From the IMG/VR virus record IMGVR_UViG_3300048912_000053, positions 1 to 22,750 of that record: DNA of 22,750 nt. The stretch is one strand, 5' to 3'. Position numbers and translations under genes: made by a program. Shown here piece after piece: positions 12,465-20,203 of this stretch. Under the pieces are notes generated by a model, which made no database searches, was not told the origin of the DNA, and worked only from the letters and a program-made list of their open reading frames with translations. Within the stretch, counting starts at the first letter, position 1, and every line of letters starts with the position of its first letter. The stretch comes from a virus.

Positions 12465-14255
12465 ATGCGCGCCCCGCAGAAGCGACTCACGCGCACGCAG
12501 ACAGCCCGCACGCTGTCCGTATCGGCTCCGGTGGGTGGCTGGAATGCGCGCGACCCGCTTGCCGAAATGCGGCCGACGGATGCCGTCATGCTGGAGAACT
12601 TCTTTTGCACGCCGTACGACGTGATGCTCCGCTATGGCTACACCAACTACGCCACGGGCATCACCGGCACCGTCAACTCCCTGTGCTCGTATGCGCCGCC
12701 GTCCGGATCAAGCAAGCTGTTCGCTGCGGCCGGCTCGAACATCTATGACGTGAGCGGCTCGGGCGCCGTCGGCTCGCCGGCCGTGACAGGCAATGCGGCG
12801 GACAAGTGGCAGCATGCAAACTTCGGCACGTCGGGCGGAAACTTCCTCGTGATGGCCAATGGATCCGATCTGCCGCTAGTCTACAACGGGAGCGCCTGGG
12901 GGAACATCTTCGGGGCCGCGTTCAACACGACTGTCACCAGCATCACGAGCGTGGGCACGCTGGCCACCGTCACGATGGCCAACCCGCACAACCTGAAAAC
13001 CGGGATGACGGTCGTTGTCGCCGGCTTCACGCCTGCAGGCTACAACGGCACGTACATCATCACCGTGACCGGGGCGAGCACCTTTACCTACGTGCTTTCT
13101 GGCGCGCTGGGAGTGACCACGGTGACGGGCACCGTCACGCCGGCAGCGAACTTCGCCATCACGGGCGTCGATCCAACAAAGCTCATCACCGTCAACGCCT
13201 TCAAGAGCCGCCTCTGGTTCGTGGAGCAGAACAGCACGCGGGTCTGGTATTTGCCGACGCTGTCCATTGGCGGCGCCGCGCAGCAGCTCGATTTCGGGAG
13301 CCTGTTCAGCAATGGCGGCTATCTAATGGCGATGGGTGACTGGTCGCTGGACGCCGGCTATGGTATGGACGACTACGCGGTGTTCGTGTCCTCGCGGGGG
13401 CAGGTCGCGGTCTACAAAGGAACGGATCCGGCGAGCCCCTCAACCTGGGCCTTGATCGGCGTTTTCGACGTCGGCTCGCCGATCGGCCGGCGCTGCCTGA
13501 TGAAGTACGCGGGCGACCTGACGATGATCTGCCAGGACGGTCTTGCGCCTCTGTCGAAGGCCATGATGTCGTCGCGGGTCAACTCGCAGGAGATGTTGAC
13601 CGACAAAATCCAGCACGCGATCAGCGATTACATCTCGACCTACGGTGGCAATTTTGGATGGGAAGTGGCGCTGCTCCCGAAAGAGAACATGCTGCTGTTG
13701 AATATCCCGACCGGGCCGACGACGTCGGTACAGGCCGTGATGAACACGATCAGCGGCGCATGGTCCCGGTTCACCGGGTGGAACGCGGCATGTTTCGAAC
13801 TGCATTCCGACGCTTTGTACTTCGGTACCTCCGGTGGTGTTGCGCTGGCGTGGAGCACGAATGCCGATGCGGGCGCAAACATCAATTTCAACGCACAGCA
13901 GTCATTCAGCTATTTCGGATCCGGGACGCAGCTCAAAAAAGTGAGCATGGTTCGCCCGATTATCTCGACTGACGGCCAGCCCACGATCCTGCTTGGTGTG
14001 AACGCGGATTTCGATATGTCCGACCCGTCAGGCAATCCGACCTTCGCGCCGATCACCCCACAACTGGCCGTGTGGGACACGTCGGTATGGGATGGCTCGG
14101 AAGTATGGGGCGGCGATATGTACATCAAACGCGACTGGCAAACAGCCTTCGCGATCGGCTATTGCCTGGCGCCTCACATGAAGGGCTACGTGTTGAACAC
14201 GCGGATGCGCTGGGCCTCAACGGACCTGCTCGTCGAAGCAGGGGGTGTGCTGTGA
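12465..14255 (+). CDS. Tail hub/nozzle protein (P22 gp10-like)
   Basis: A 596-residue protein, longer than P22 gp10 (472). The start has S-A-P-V-G-G-W-N-A-R-D-P-L-A-E-M, a motif common in gp10/packaged-DNA-stabilisation proteins of podoviruses; the body is Trp/Gly-rich with repeated beta-blade character (V-F-V-S-S-R-G-Q-V-A-V-Y-K-G-T-D-P; S-G-A-W-S-R-F-T-G-W). Residues about 157-223 form an FCCH-like module with N-P-H-N-L-K-T-G-M and P-A-G-Y-N-G-T-Y, which looks like an insertion and accounts for much of the extra length. Expected role: plugging the portal channel and carrying the spikes. It starts two bases after the adaptor stop. Confidence 0.75.
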   Translation: MRAPQKRLTRTQTARTLSVSAPVGGWNARDPLAEMRPTDAVMLENFFCTPYDVMLRYGYTNYATGITGTVNSLCSYAPPSGSSKLFAAAGSNIYDVSGSGAVGSPAVTGNAADKWQHANFGTSGGNFLVMANGSDLPLVYNGSAWGNIFGAAFNTTVTSITSVGTLATVTMANPHNLKTGMTVVVAGFTPAGYNGTYIITVTGASTFTYVLSGALGVTTVTGTVTPAANFAITGVDPTKLITVNAFKSRLWFVEQNSTRVWYLPTLSIGGAAQQLDFGSLFSNGGYLMAMGDWSLDAGYGMDDYAVFVSSRGQVAVYKGTDPASPSTWALIGVFDVGSPIGRRCLMKYAGDLTMICQDGLAPLSKAMMSSRVNSQEMLTDKIQHAISDYISTYGGNFGWEVALLPKENMLLLNIPTGPTTSVQAVMNTISGAWSRFTGWNAACFELHSDALYFGTSGGVALAWSTNADAGANINFNAQQSFSYFGSGTQLKKVSMVRPIISTDGQPTILLGVNADFDMSDPSGNPTFAPITPQLAVWDTSVWDGSEVWGGDMYIKRDWQTAFAIGYCLAPHMKGYVLNTRMRWASTDLLVEAGGVL

Positions 14256-14653
14256 TCGTCATCAGCCAGCACGTCGCCCGGTGGGTTGCCGAGCGCACCG
14301 GAGGCCAGTACTTCGACGGCTCCGGGCAAGGTATCGGCTGGGTGAAGGACGGCGAGCTGGTGGCCGGCGTCCTGTTCGACAACTTCACCGGGCGTTCTGT
14401 GCAGATGCATGTCGCTGGCATCGGCAAGCGGTGGCTGGTGCGTGATTACCTGCATTTCTGCTTCCGTTACCCGTTCGAGCAACTGAAGGTCAAAAAGGTG
14501 GTAGGGCTGGTGGACTCGACCAACACTGCGGCGCTGCGCTTCGACCTACACCTTGGCTTTCAGCAGGAGGCCGTGATCAAGGATGCTGGCAAGACCGGCG
14601 ACATCATCGTTTTGACAATGACACGCGAGCAGTGTCGCTTTTTGGGGAAATAG
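14252..14653 (+). CDS. GNAT-type acetyltransferase
   Basis: A 133-residue protein from a GTG in a GTGA overlap with the nozzle gene, with AGGGGG at 14240-14245 as ribosome site. The acetyl-CoA-side pattern V-D-S-T-N-T-A-A-L-R-F-D-L-H-L-G-F (87-103) is the N-x-x-A-x-x-x-Y/F-x-x-x-G-F motif of GNAT enzymes. The N-terminal half is short and beta-rich. It sits between nozzle and ejection protein genes, so it is expressed late. Substrate unknown: a virion or host protein is more likely than a metabolite given timing, but that is inference. Confidence 0.7.
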   Translation: MIVISQHVARWVAERTGGQYFDGSGQGIGWVKDGELVAGVLFDNFTGRSVQMHVAGIGKRWLVRDYLHFCFRYPFEQLKVKKVVGLVDSTNTAALRFDLHLGFQQEAVIKDAGKTGDIIVLTMTREQCRFLGK

Positions 14654-14656
14654 ATC

Positions 14657-15799
14657 ATGGGCAAACCTTCCGCACCGCCGGCACCGGATTACACGGGCGC
14701 CGCAAAAGAGACGGCGGCCGGCAATCTGGATGCGGCGCGGCAGGCCACCGCAGCGAACCGCGTCAACACGTACACCCCATACGGGAACCTAGAGTACTTT
14801 CAAGACTCGAACAATCCCGACAAGTGGACGTCGATGGTGTCCCTGTCTCCTGACCAGCAAGCGCTGCTCGACCAGCAGAACAAGACAAGCCTGAACCTCG
14901 CCAATATGCAGGATCTGGCGACGACTCGCGTTCAGCGCGCATTCGGGAACGCACTGCCTACGACACTCAATGCGGACAAGATGCCCGCGCCGACCACGTT
15001 CGACCCGAGTCAATCGCAATCGCCGACGGCATTTAACGCCGGCCTGTATAGCGGAGCCACCACATACGACCCGCGATCAGCGAAGCTCGGGGCCGCCTAC
15101 GACCCGACCCAGGCCACGAACAACGCCGCAGACCTGATCAACGCACGCCTTCTGCCGCAGCAGCAGCGCGACCGGGCTGACCTAGAAAACCAGTTGGCAA
15201 ACCAGGGCATCATGCCGGGTTCGGAGGCGTACCAGCGAGCCGAGGACCAGCTTGGCCGCGACCAGAACGACGCGCGCCAGCAGGCGCAGTTACAAGGCAT
15301 CACGCTGGGCCAGCAACAGCAAGCGCAAACGTTTGACCAGATGGCGAACAATGCGCAACTCGGCGCGCAGTTGCAAGGCCAGCAGTACGGCCAGCAAACG
15401 AACAACGATGCCTTGTCTGCCGCACGGCAGGCGCAGCAGTATGGCCAGCAGTTGCAAAACCAGACGACGCGGGCGCAGTTGCAGGCGCAGCAGTTCGGCC
15501 AGCAGACACAGAACCGCATGAACCAGGCGCAGTTGCAGCAGCAGCAGTACACGCAGCAGGCGGCGAATCGAAACATTCCGATAAACGAGTTGAACGCGCT
15601 GCGCACCGGCTCGCAGGTGTCCAATCCGGCGTTTCAGCAGGCACCGCAGCAGGCGACGACTTCGGGCCCGGACATGATGGCGGCCGCGAATGGGATGAAC
15701 CAGTACAACATGGGCTTGTATAACTCGGGGGTCGCCAGCAGCAACAGTACTGTTGGCACAATCGGCAGCGTAGCGGCTGCTGTTGCGATGGCGATGTGA
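14657..15799 (+). CDS. Gln-rich ejection/internal virion protein (gp7 position)
   Basis: A 380-residue protein with the phage N-terminal pattern M-G-K-P-S-A-P-P-A-P-D-Y-T-G-A-A and N-R-V-N-T-Y-T-P-Y-G-N-L-E-Y. Residues about 237-307 contain four imperfect copies of a 16-19 residue unit (consensus A-Q-L-Q-x-Q-Q-Y/F-G-Q-Q-x-Q-N), an amphipathic Gln-rich helix. The end is Ala/Gly/Val-rich and hydrophobic (V-G-T-I-G-S-V-A-A-A-V-A-M-A-M). It is first of three genes in the order P22 uses for ejection proteins 7-20-16, so it is probably injected with DNA to help span the envelope. Ribosome site GGGGA at 14644-14648. Confidence 0.62.
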   Translation: MGKPSAPPAPDYTGAAKETAAGNLDAARQATAANRVNTYTPYGNLEYFQDSNNPDKWTSMVSLSPDQQALLDQQNKTSLNLANMQDLATTRVQRAFGNALPTTLNADKMPAPTTFDPSQSQSPTAFNAGLYSGATTYDPRSAKLGAAYDPTQATNNAADLINARLLPQQQRDRADLENQLANQGIMPGSEAYQRAEDQLGRDQNDARQQAQLQGITLGQQQQAQTFDQMANNAQLGAQLQGQQYGQQTNNDALSAARQAQQYGQQLQNQTTRAQLQAQQFGQQTQNRMNQAQLQQQQYTQQAANRNIPINELNALRTGSQVSNPAFQQAPQQATTSGPDMMAAANGMNQYNMGLYNSGVASSNSTVGTIGSVAAAVAMAM

Positions 15800-16476
15800 T
15801 GACGACCGCACTCGCATTCTCTGGCGGCAAGGATTCCTGGGCCTGTCTCTGGCTCAATCGGCACCGCCTTGCCGAAATCCGCGTGATCTGGATCAACACC
15901 GGGAAAAACTATCCGGAAATGCTCGACACGATCGCGCGCGCGAAAGCGATGTGCCCGAATTTTGTCGAGATTATCGTGGACCGTGATGGGCAGAACGAAT
16001 ATCACGGCATCCCGGCAGAGATCGTGCCGGTCGACTGGACGCGATTGGGGCAGGAAATTACTGGGCCCAAGCCGGTCATGATCCAGCCGTATTTAAATTG
16101 CTGTTACGAGAACATCGGCGCGAACCTGCAACGATATTGCAAAGAAAACGGCATCACCGAACTGATACGAGGGCAGCGCCTGGATGAGGCGCACAAGTCG
16201 ACCGCGCGCGATGGGACCGTCGTCGACGGGATCACCTATCGTCAGCCCATCGAGACTTGGAGTGCCGGGCAAGTACTGGATTTCGTGGCCGAGTTCATGG
16301 AACTGCCCGAGCATTTCCGGTTCGCGCATAGCTCGATGGATTGCTACGACTGCACGGCATTTGCAAAGGAGTCGCAGGACCGCATCGCACACATGAAAGC
16401 TGCCCACCCCATCCTGTTTCGTGAATACGAGGCCCGAAAGGCCAAACTTGATCAAGCACTTCGAGAGGCTATGTGA
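15799..16476 (+). CDS. PAPS reductase-like / PP-loop ATPase
   Basis: A 225-residue protein with the PP-loop S-G-G-K-D-S at residues 8-13, R-G-Q-R-L-D-E (124-130) and P-I-E-T-W (150-154), all in the order seen in PAPS reductase-family enzymes. C101-C102 and C182-x2-C185 are additional conserved-looking cysteines; the classical ECGLH ending of assimilatory reductases is absent. The family adenylates or reduces sulfur substrates, or modifies nucleic acids. ATG 15799 is preferred to GTG 15796 and overlaps the previous stop as TGATG. Placed between two ejection-protein genes, it is a late-expressed accessory enzyme of unknown substrate. Confidence 0.82.
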   Translation: MTTALAFSGGKDSWACLWLNRHRLAEIRVIWINTGKNYPEMLDTIARAKAMCPNFVEIIVDRDGQNEYHGIPAEIVPVDWTRLGQEITGPKPVMIQPYLNCCYENIGANLQRYCKENGITELIRGQRLDEAHKSTARDGTVVDGITYRQPIETWSAGQVLDFVAEFMELPEHFRFAHSSMDCYDCTAFAKESQDRIAHMKAAHPILFREYEARKAKLDQALREAM

Positions 16477-18128
16477 TGCCATCCGGAAATCCATTCACCA
16501 GCGCGCAGGCGCCCAATCCGATGCAGATGGTCGCGCCGGACCTGGCCGCGCAGCAAACCCAAATCGCGCGCCAGCAGCAGCTTGCCGACATGCTGCGGCA
16601 GCAGGCGTTACAGCCCACCGGCGACACTCAGGTGGTCAATGGCTGGGCCGTCAGGAAAAGCCCGCTTGAAGCGGTATCGAAAATTGCGCAAGCACTCATT
16701 GGTGGCTACGCGCAGCAAAATGCCGACGAGAAGCAGCTCGCCCTTGCCAAGGCGATGCAGGGGCGCATGGAAGATACGTTCAATGACACCGGGCCCAGCA
16801 ACGGCGCGCCGGATCGCTCTGTGCTCGCACTTTCGCAAGGCGCCGCGACGCAGCCGAACGCGCCGGACGATAGCGGCGCCATGATCAACCAAGGCGGCGT
16901 CGGCCCGACCGCGCAGAACGCAGCACGAATGGATGCAATGTCGCCAGGAGTGCCTGACCCGCGAAAAGATGCGACATATCGCAATCTGGCGAAGAGAGAG
17001 TATTTCGGTTTGGAGCCCAAAGGCACCGCCGAAGCCTACGCAAAAGCCCTCTACGACTACGGCTCACTGACGAACGATCAGAAGAACGCACGCGATTCGG
17101 TCATCGGCAAGACCTTTCAAGAGAACATGGCGACGGAGCACATGACAGAGTTGCAGCGCTTGCAGCGTGCGCGAGCCCTGCTGCCCGAGGGTGATCCGCG
17201 AATCGCTGAGATCGATAGTCAGATTCAAAAGCTGAACTACATCGTGCCTCACGATGTATCGCCCGGCACGCTTGCTCTCGGCGCCGGCAACAAGCCGGTG
17301 GCATACAACCCTGTGCCGATTAAGGGCGCCCTCCCGCATTTCCAGCAAGTCGACGGCATCTGGACCGCGCCGAGTGTCAAACCGCAGGCCGGCGCGGCCG
17401 GCGTCAGTGCCAACATGGAATATGCGGAGCAAAAGGCCAGACAGGACGCTACCCCGGAACTTCAATATGACCCCGATCGGGGCATCACCGTCAACAAAAA
17501 GACGGGAGTCGCCACGCAGGTGGTCGACACCACTGGCAAGCCACTGCAAGGTGCCGGGAAGCCCCTCACTGAATTTCAGGGCAAATCGGCTGCGTTCTCT
17601 GATCGGGCGCAGGAAGCGGACGCAATTCTGACGCAGCTCCATGCGGCCGGACCAAGCGGAATCGGTGGCTTGGTAGCATCCGACCGGCCGGGCGCGATCA
17701 AGGGCATGGCCGAATCGGTGCCATATATCGGCGACGCGCTTGGCGGCGTAGTAAATACACTTCCGACGGTGCTTGGCGGCCCGAATGCTAGCCAGCAGAA
17801 AGCGGAGCAAGCGCAACGCAACTTCGTCAATGCCATCCTGCGCCAAGAGTCCGGAGCAGTTATCAGCCCGAGCGAGTTCGACAACGCCAAAAAGCAGTAC
17901 TTCCCACAACCGGGAGATACGCCGGAAGTGATCGCACAGAAAGCGGCCAATAGGAAGACTGCGATCAATGGCCTGTCGCGCAGCGCCGGCCCATCATACG
18001 CACCGCCAGCCGCGCCGAAAGCTGCGCCGCCGACCACGAACGCCAAGGGCTGGACGTTGCACACGGATGCCCATGGCAACAAGGCATACGTCAGCCCGGA
18101 TGGTAAATCGTACGAAGAGGTGAAGTGA
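16476..18128 (+). CDS. Probable DNA ejection protein (gp20 position)
   Basis: A 550-residue protein. The first 70 residues are Gln-rich and helical. At about 449-468 it has N-F-V-N-A-I-L-R-Q-E-S-G-A-V-I-S-P-S-E-F, followed by K-K-Q-Y-F-P-Q-P-G-D-T-P, a block I recognise from phage internal/DNA-transfer virion proteins. The C-terminus ends in a compact K-G-W-T-L-H-T-D-A-H-G-N-K-A-Y-V segment. ATG 16476 overlaps the PAPS gene stop as TGATG, with GAGAGG upstream. Expected role: assembled inside the head and ejected to form part of the DNA-delivery channel. The exact family is not certain. Confidence 0.65.
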   Translation: MPSGNPFTSAQAPNPMQMVAPDLAAQQTQIARQQQLADMLRQQALQPTGDTQVVNGWAVRKSPLEAVSKIAQALIGGYAQQNADEKQLALAKAMQGRMEDTFNDTGPSNGAPDRSVLALSQGAATQPNAPDDSGAMINQGGVGPTAQNAARMDAMSPGVPDPRKDATYRNLAKREYFGLEPKGTAEAYAKALYDYGSLTNDQKNARDSVIGKTFQENMATEHMTELQRLQRARALLPEGDPRIAEIDSQIQKLNYIVPHDVSPGTLALGAGNKPVAYNPVPIKGALPHFQQVDGIWTAPSVKPQAGAAGVSANMEYAEQKARQDATPELQYDPDRGITVNKKTGVATQVVDTTGKPLQGAGKPLTEFQGKSAAFSDRAQEADAILTQLHAAGPSGIGGLVASDRPGAIKGMAESVPYIGDALGGVVNTLPTVLGGPNASQQKAEQAQRNFVNAILRQESGAVISPSEFDNAKKQYFPQPGDTPEVIAQKAANRKTAINGLSRSAGPSYAPPAAPKAAPPTTNAKGWTLHTDAHGNKAYVSPDGKSYEEVK

Positions 18129-19576
18129 TGCCATTCGATCTCTCGACAGCGAAGCCGGTCACGTCCGGCAGGTTCGACCTTGCGACGGCCAAGCCAGTGG
18201 TTCCGGTCCAGCAAGATAGCCCCGGCATTCTTGACAGCGTAAAGCAGGGAGCCATCAATCTCGGGGCTGGCGCGATTCGCGGTGCTGGCTCGATCGGCGC
18301 AACCTTGCTGTGGCCGATCGACAAAGCCACGGACCTGATCATGGGCGACCGCGATCCGAACGTCGCGGGCCTCATCAGTGGCAAGCAGCCGATCAGCCGT
18401 AATGAACAGCGCCGCCGCGACATCGACGAAGGCTTAAGCATGCTCGTGGGCTCCGATCCAAACTCGCTACTGTACAAGACCGGTAAGCTCGGTGGCGAGG
18501 TAGCCGGAACCGCTGGCGCGGGCGGCCTGCTTGGAAATGGCGCGCGGTTGGCCGGCGCCTCACCGGAGCTGGTTGCATCACTCGCCTCAGGTGGCATGCG
18601 CACGGGTGGAGTTACCGGGCTGGCGAGTTCTGGCGTGCGCGCAGTTGGGGGTGCCACTACCGGCGCCGCGACGGCCGGCCTGATCAACCCGAATGATATG
18701 GGCGCGGGTGCGGTGGTCGGCGCGGCGCTGCCGGGCGTGGCGAAGGTTATGGGTGTGGCTGGCAAGGCGGTAGATGAGCGTGCCCGCAATCTGGCCGAGC
18801 AGCTGATGCAGAGCGCTATCAAGCCAACCATCAAGCAACGGCAAACCGGGGAAGCCGCCACGGCGGTCAACACGCTTCTCGACTATGGCATCAGCCCGAC
18901 TATGGCTGGCACCGAAAAGATTCGAGGTTTGGTTGATGCCTTGAACAACCAGATCTCCGACAAAATCGCGAACTCAAATGCCGTGGTCGACAAGAACGCA
19001 GTGCTGGGGCGCCTCCTCTCGGTGCAGCAGAAATTTGGAAATCAAGTCAGCCCGACTGCCGATCTGAACGCAATCCAGGGCGTAGCTGACGACTTCTCGG
19101 CCCATCCGAACTTCCCAGGCTTGACGATCCCGGTACAGGCGGCGCAAGACATGAAGCAGGCCACCTATCAGGTGCTCGCGAAGAAATACGGTCAAATGGG
19201 AAGTGCGGATGTAGAGGCGCAGAAGGCTTTGGCGCGCGGCTTGAAGGAAGAAATCGCGACAGCCGTACCGGAAGTGGCCGGCCTGAACGCCGAGGAATCG
19301 AGGCTGCTCAAGACGCTAAAAGTATCTGAGCGCCGCGCCCTGATGGAAGCAAACAAGAATCCTGGCGGCATATCTTTGCTCGCAAAAAACCCGATGACCT
19401 GGGCCTTGTTTATGGCTGATCGCAGTGCCGCGTTCAAGGCGCTGGCGGCCCGGATGGTGAACAGTGCCGGCGGCGCGGCAGGAAACACGGCCCCGGCTTT
19501 GGAGGCAGGGCTTAGTAATCCAGTCCTGCGCGGCGGCGCCGTGCAGCTTCCTGCCGCGCGCGACGGGACGAAGTAA
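18128..19576 (+). CDS. Probable DNA ejection protein (gp16 position)
   Basis: A 482-residue protein. It opens with a 13-residue-period duplication, F-D-L-S-T-A-K-P-V (3-11) and F-D-L-A-T-A-K-P-V (16-24). Residues about 115-195 are Gly/Ala-rich and weakly hydrophobic, as in membrane-active ejection proteins; the rest is helical. ATG 18128 overlaps the previous stop as TGATG with an AGAGG ribosome site. It is last of the late structural run before the regulatory island, as gene 16 is in P22. A membrane-penetrating role is inferred from composition and place. Its 3' end overlaps the antisense gene at 19512-19646. Confidence 0.63.
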   Translation: MPFDLSTAKPVTSGRFDLATAKPVVPVQQDSPGILDSVKQGAINLGAGAIRGAGSIGATLLWPIDKATDLIMGDRDPNVAGLISGKQPISRNEQRRRDIDEGLSMLVGSDPNSLLYKTGKLGGEVAGTAGAGGLLGNGARLAGASPELVASLASGGMRTGGVTGLASSGVRAVGGATTGAATAGLINPNDMGAGAVVGAALPGVAKVMGVAGKAVDERARNLAEQLMQSAIKPTIKQRQTGEAATAVNTLLDYGISPTMAGTEKIRGLVDALNNQISDKIANSNAVVDKNAVLGRLLSVQQKFGNQVSPTADLNAIQGVADDFSAHPNFPGLTIPVQAAQDMKQATYQVLAKKYGQMGSADVEAQKALARGLKEEIATAVPEVAGLNAEESRLLKTLKVSERRALMEANKNPGGISLLAKNPMTWALFMADRSAAFKALAARMVNSAGGAAGNTAPALEAGLSNPVLRGGAVQLPAARDGTK

Positions 19577-19646
19577 AGCCATGAATAAAGGCGGCAATGG
19601 CAAATACACCTAACTTGATCAATATGAACTCGACGTAATCGCTCAT
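19512..19646 (-). CDS. Small membrane protein (44 aa) coupled to the repressor gene
   Basis: This leftward ORF encodes 44 residues: M-S-D-Y-V-E-F, a transmembrane segment at about 7-24 ([18 protein letters not shown]), then a very basic tail ([14 protein letters not shown]). Its ATG overlaps the stop of the ribbon-helix-helix gene as ATGA, so the two form one leftward operon. It also runs 65 bp into the 3' end of the ejection gene on the other strand. P22 places the leftward superinfection-exclusion gene sieA beside mnt here; this peptide is far shorter than SieA, so only the position is comparable. Confidence 0.6.
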   Translation of the reverse strand: MSDYVEFILIKLGVFAIAAFIHGFTSSRRARQEAARRRRAGLDY

Positions 19647-19933
19647 TTCAGCCCCATGGCTTTTCGTTTGACTTTAAGTGACTCGTCAATGGCTTTCTCT
19701 ACGACATCGGATTTTATTGCCTGGGCAATCATCTCAACCAAGATCGCTTGCATCTTTTCTGGCTCAGGAATCGGCAAAAGGCGGTGCTCAAGACTTGCCT
19801 CAAGTCGCGCGACGATCTCCGCGTTCATGGAGCGGTTGTTGGACTTTGCCAGTTCCGCGATCTTCGCTCGCATCCCCTCTGGGAGGCGAAGAACGAATTG
19901 TTCAGCAGACCGGCTTGGGGGCTTCGTTGACAT
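19643..19933 (-). CDS. Arc/Mnt-like ribbon-helix-helix repressor
   Basis: A 96-residue protein. The DNA-binding strand E-Q-F-V-L-R-L-P (11-18) is followed by helix [10 protein letters not shown] and helix [17 protein letters not shown], matching P22 Arc (Q-F-N-L-R-W-P; N-G-R-S-V-N-S-E-I). A C-terminal helical extension of about 45 residues may give oligomerisation, as in Mnt. The start at 19933 is required to keep the strand intact. There is no Shine-Dalgarno sequence, and the predicted promoter would begin transcription at or next to the ATG, suggesting a leaderless mRNA. Expected role: prophage-state repressor of the rightward antirepressor unit. Confidence 0.87.
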   Translation of the reverse strand: MSTKPPSRSAEQFVLRLPEGMRAKIAELAKSNNRSMNAEIVARLEASLEHRLLPIPEPEKMQAILVEMIAQAIKSDVVEKAIDESLKVKRKAMGLK

Positions 19934-19939
19934 GGCGAG

Positions 19940-19968
19940 ACCATACTAGCCAAATGCTATGTTTTCAA
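19940..19968 (-). promoter_or_regulatory. Leftward promoter of the repressor gene
   Basis: On the minus strand, TTGAAA (19968-19963) and TATGGT (19945-19940) are separated by 17 bp; TTGAAA matches the -35 consensus in five of six bases. Seven bases beyond the -10 lies the A of the repressor ATG (19933). Both direct repeats of AATGCTATGT overlap this promoter. Confidence 0.52.
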
Positions 19969-19976
19969 TGCTATGT
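19953..19976. promoter_or_regulatory. Direct-repeat operator candidate between divergent repressors
   Basis: AATGCTATGT occurs at 19953-19962 and 19967-19976, centres 14 bp apart, about 1.3 helical turns. One copy lies in the leftward promoter spacer and the other overlaps its -35 and abuts the rightward -35. Ribbon-helix-helix dimers commonly bind such repeated half-sites. Confidence 0.5.
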
Positions 19977-19978
19977 AG

Positions 19979-20007
19979 TTGCGATCATCGCAAAGTGCGA
20001 GTATTCT
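19979..20007 (+). promoter_or_regulatory. Rightward promoter of the arc-like/antirepressor unit, with palindrome
   Basis: TTGCGA (19979-19984) and TATTCT (20002-20007) are 17 bp apart. The -35 is the left arm of a perfect 15-bp palindrome, TTGCGAT-C-ATCGCAA (19979-19993), a second operator candidate. Transcription would start near 20014, about 25 bases before the arc-like gene. Confidence 0.5.
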
Positions 20008-20038
20008 AAAGGCAGGCTCAACAGCAAAAGGAGAATGT

Positions 20039-20203
20039 ATGTCGACGGCACAGTTCCTCGTGCGCATGCCTATTGAGGTGCGCGACTGGGTAGCAACGGC
20101 GGCAAAGAAGGATGATCGATCGATGAATTGCCTCATCGTGATGATCTTGAAGCGGGCGATGGATGCCCAAAAAGGAAACGCCTCAACCGGTGCGAACGGC
20201 TGA
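20039..20203 (+). CDS. Arc-like ribbon-helix-helix protein (54 aa)
   Basis: A 54-residue protein, the same size as P22 Arc (53). The strand A-Q-F-L-V-R-M-P (4-11), then E-V-R-D-W-V-A-T-A-A, turn K-D-D-R-S-M-N and helix C-L-I-V-M-I-L-K-R-A-M reproduce the Arc fold pattern. AAGGAG at 20028-20033 lies five bases before the ATG; an earlier out-of-frame ATG at 20035 is ignored. It is first in the rightward unit, ahead of the antirepressor, as arc precedes ant in P22. It probably dampens its own promoter. Its stop codon lies inside the hairpin at 20177-20209. Confidence 0.86.
   Translation: MSTAQFLVRMPIEVRDWVATAAKKDDRSMNCLIVMILKRAMDAQKGNASTGANG

Noticed and set aside
15365-15575. Gln-rich repeats as a CRISPR-like array
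   Set aside because: Repeats are imperfect, in frame, translate to a coherent helical motif and lack spacer-repeat regularity.
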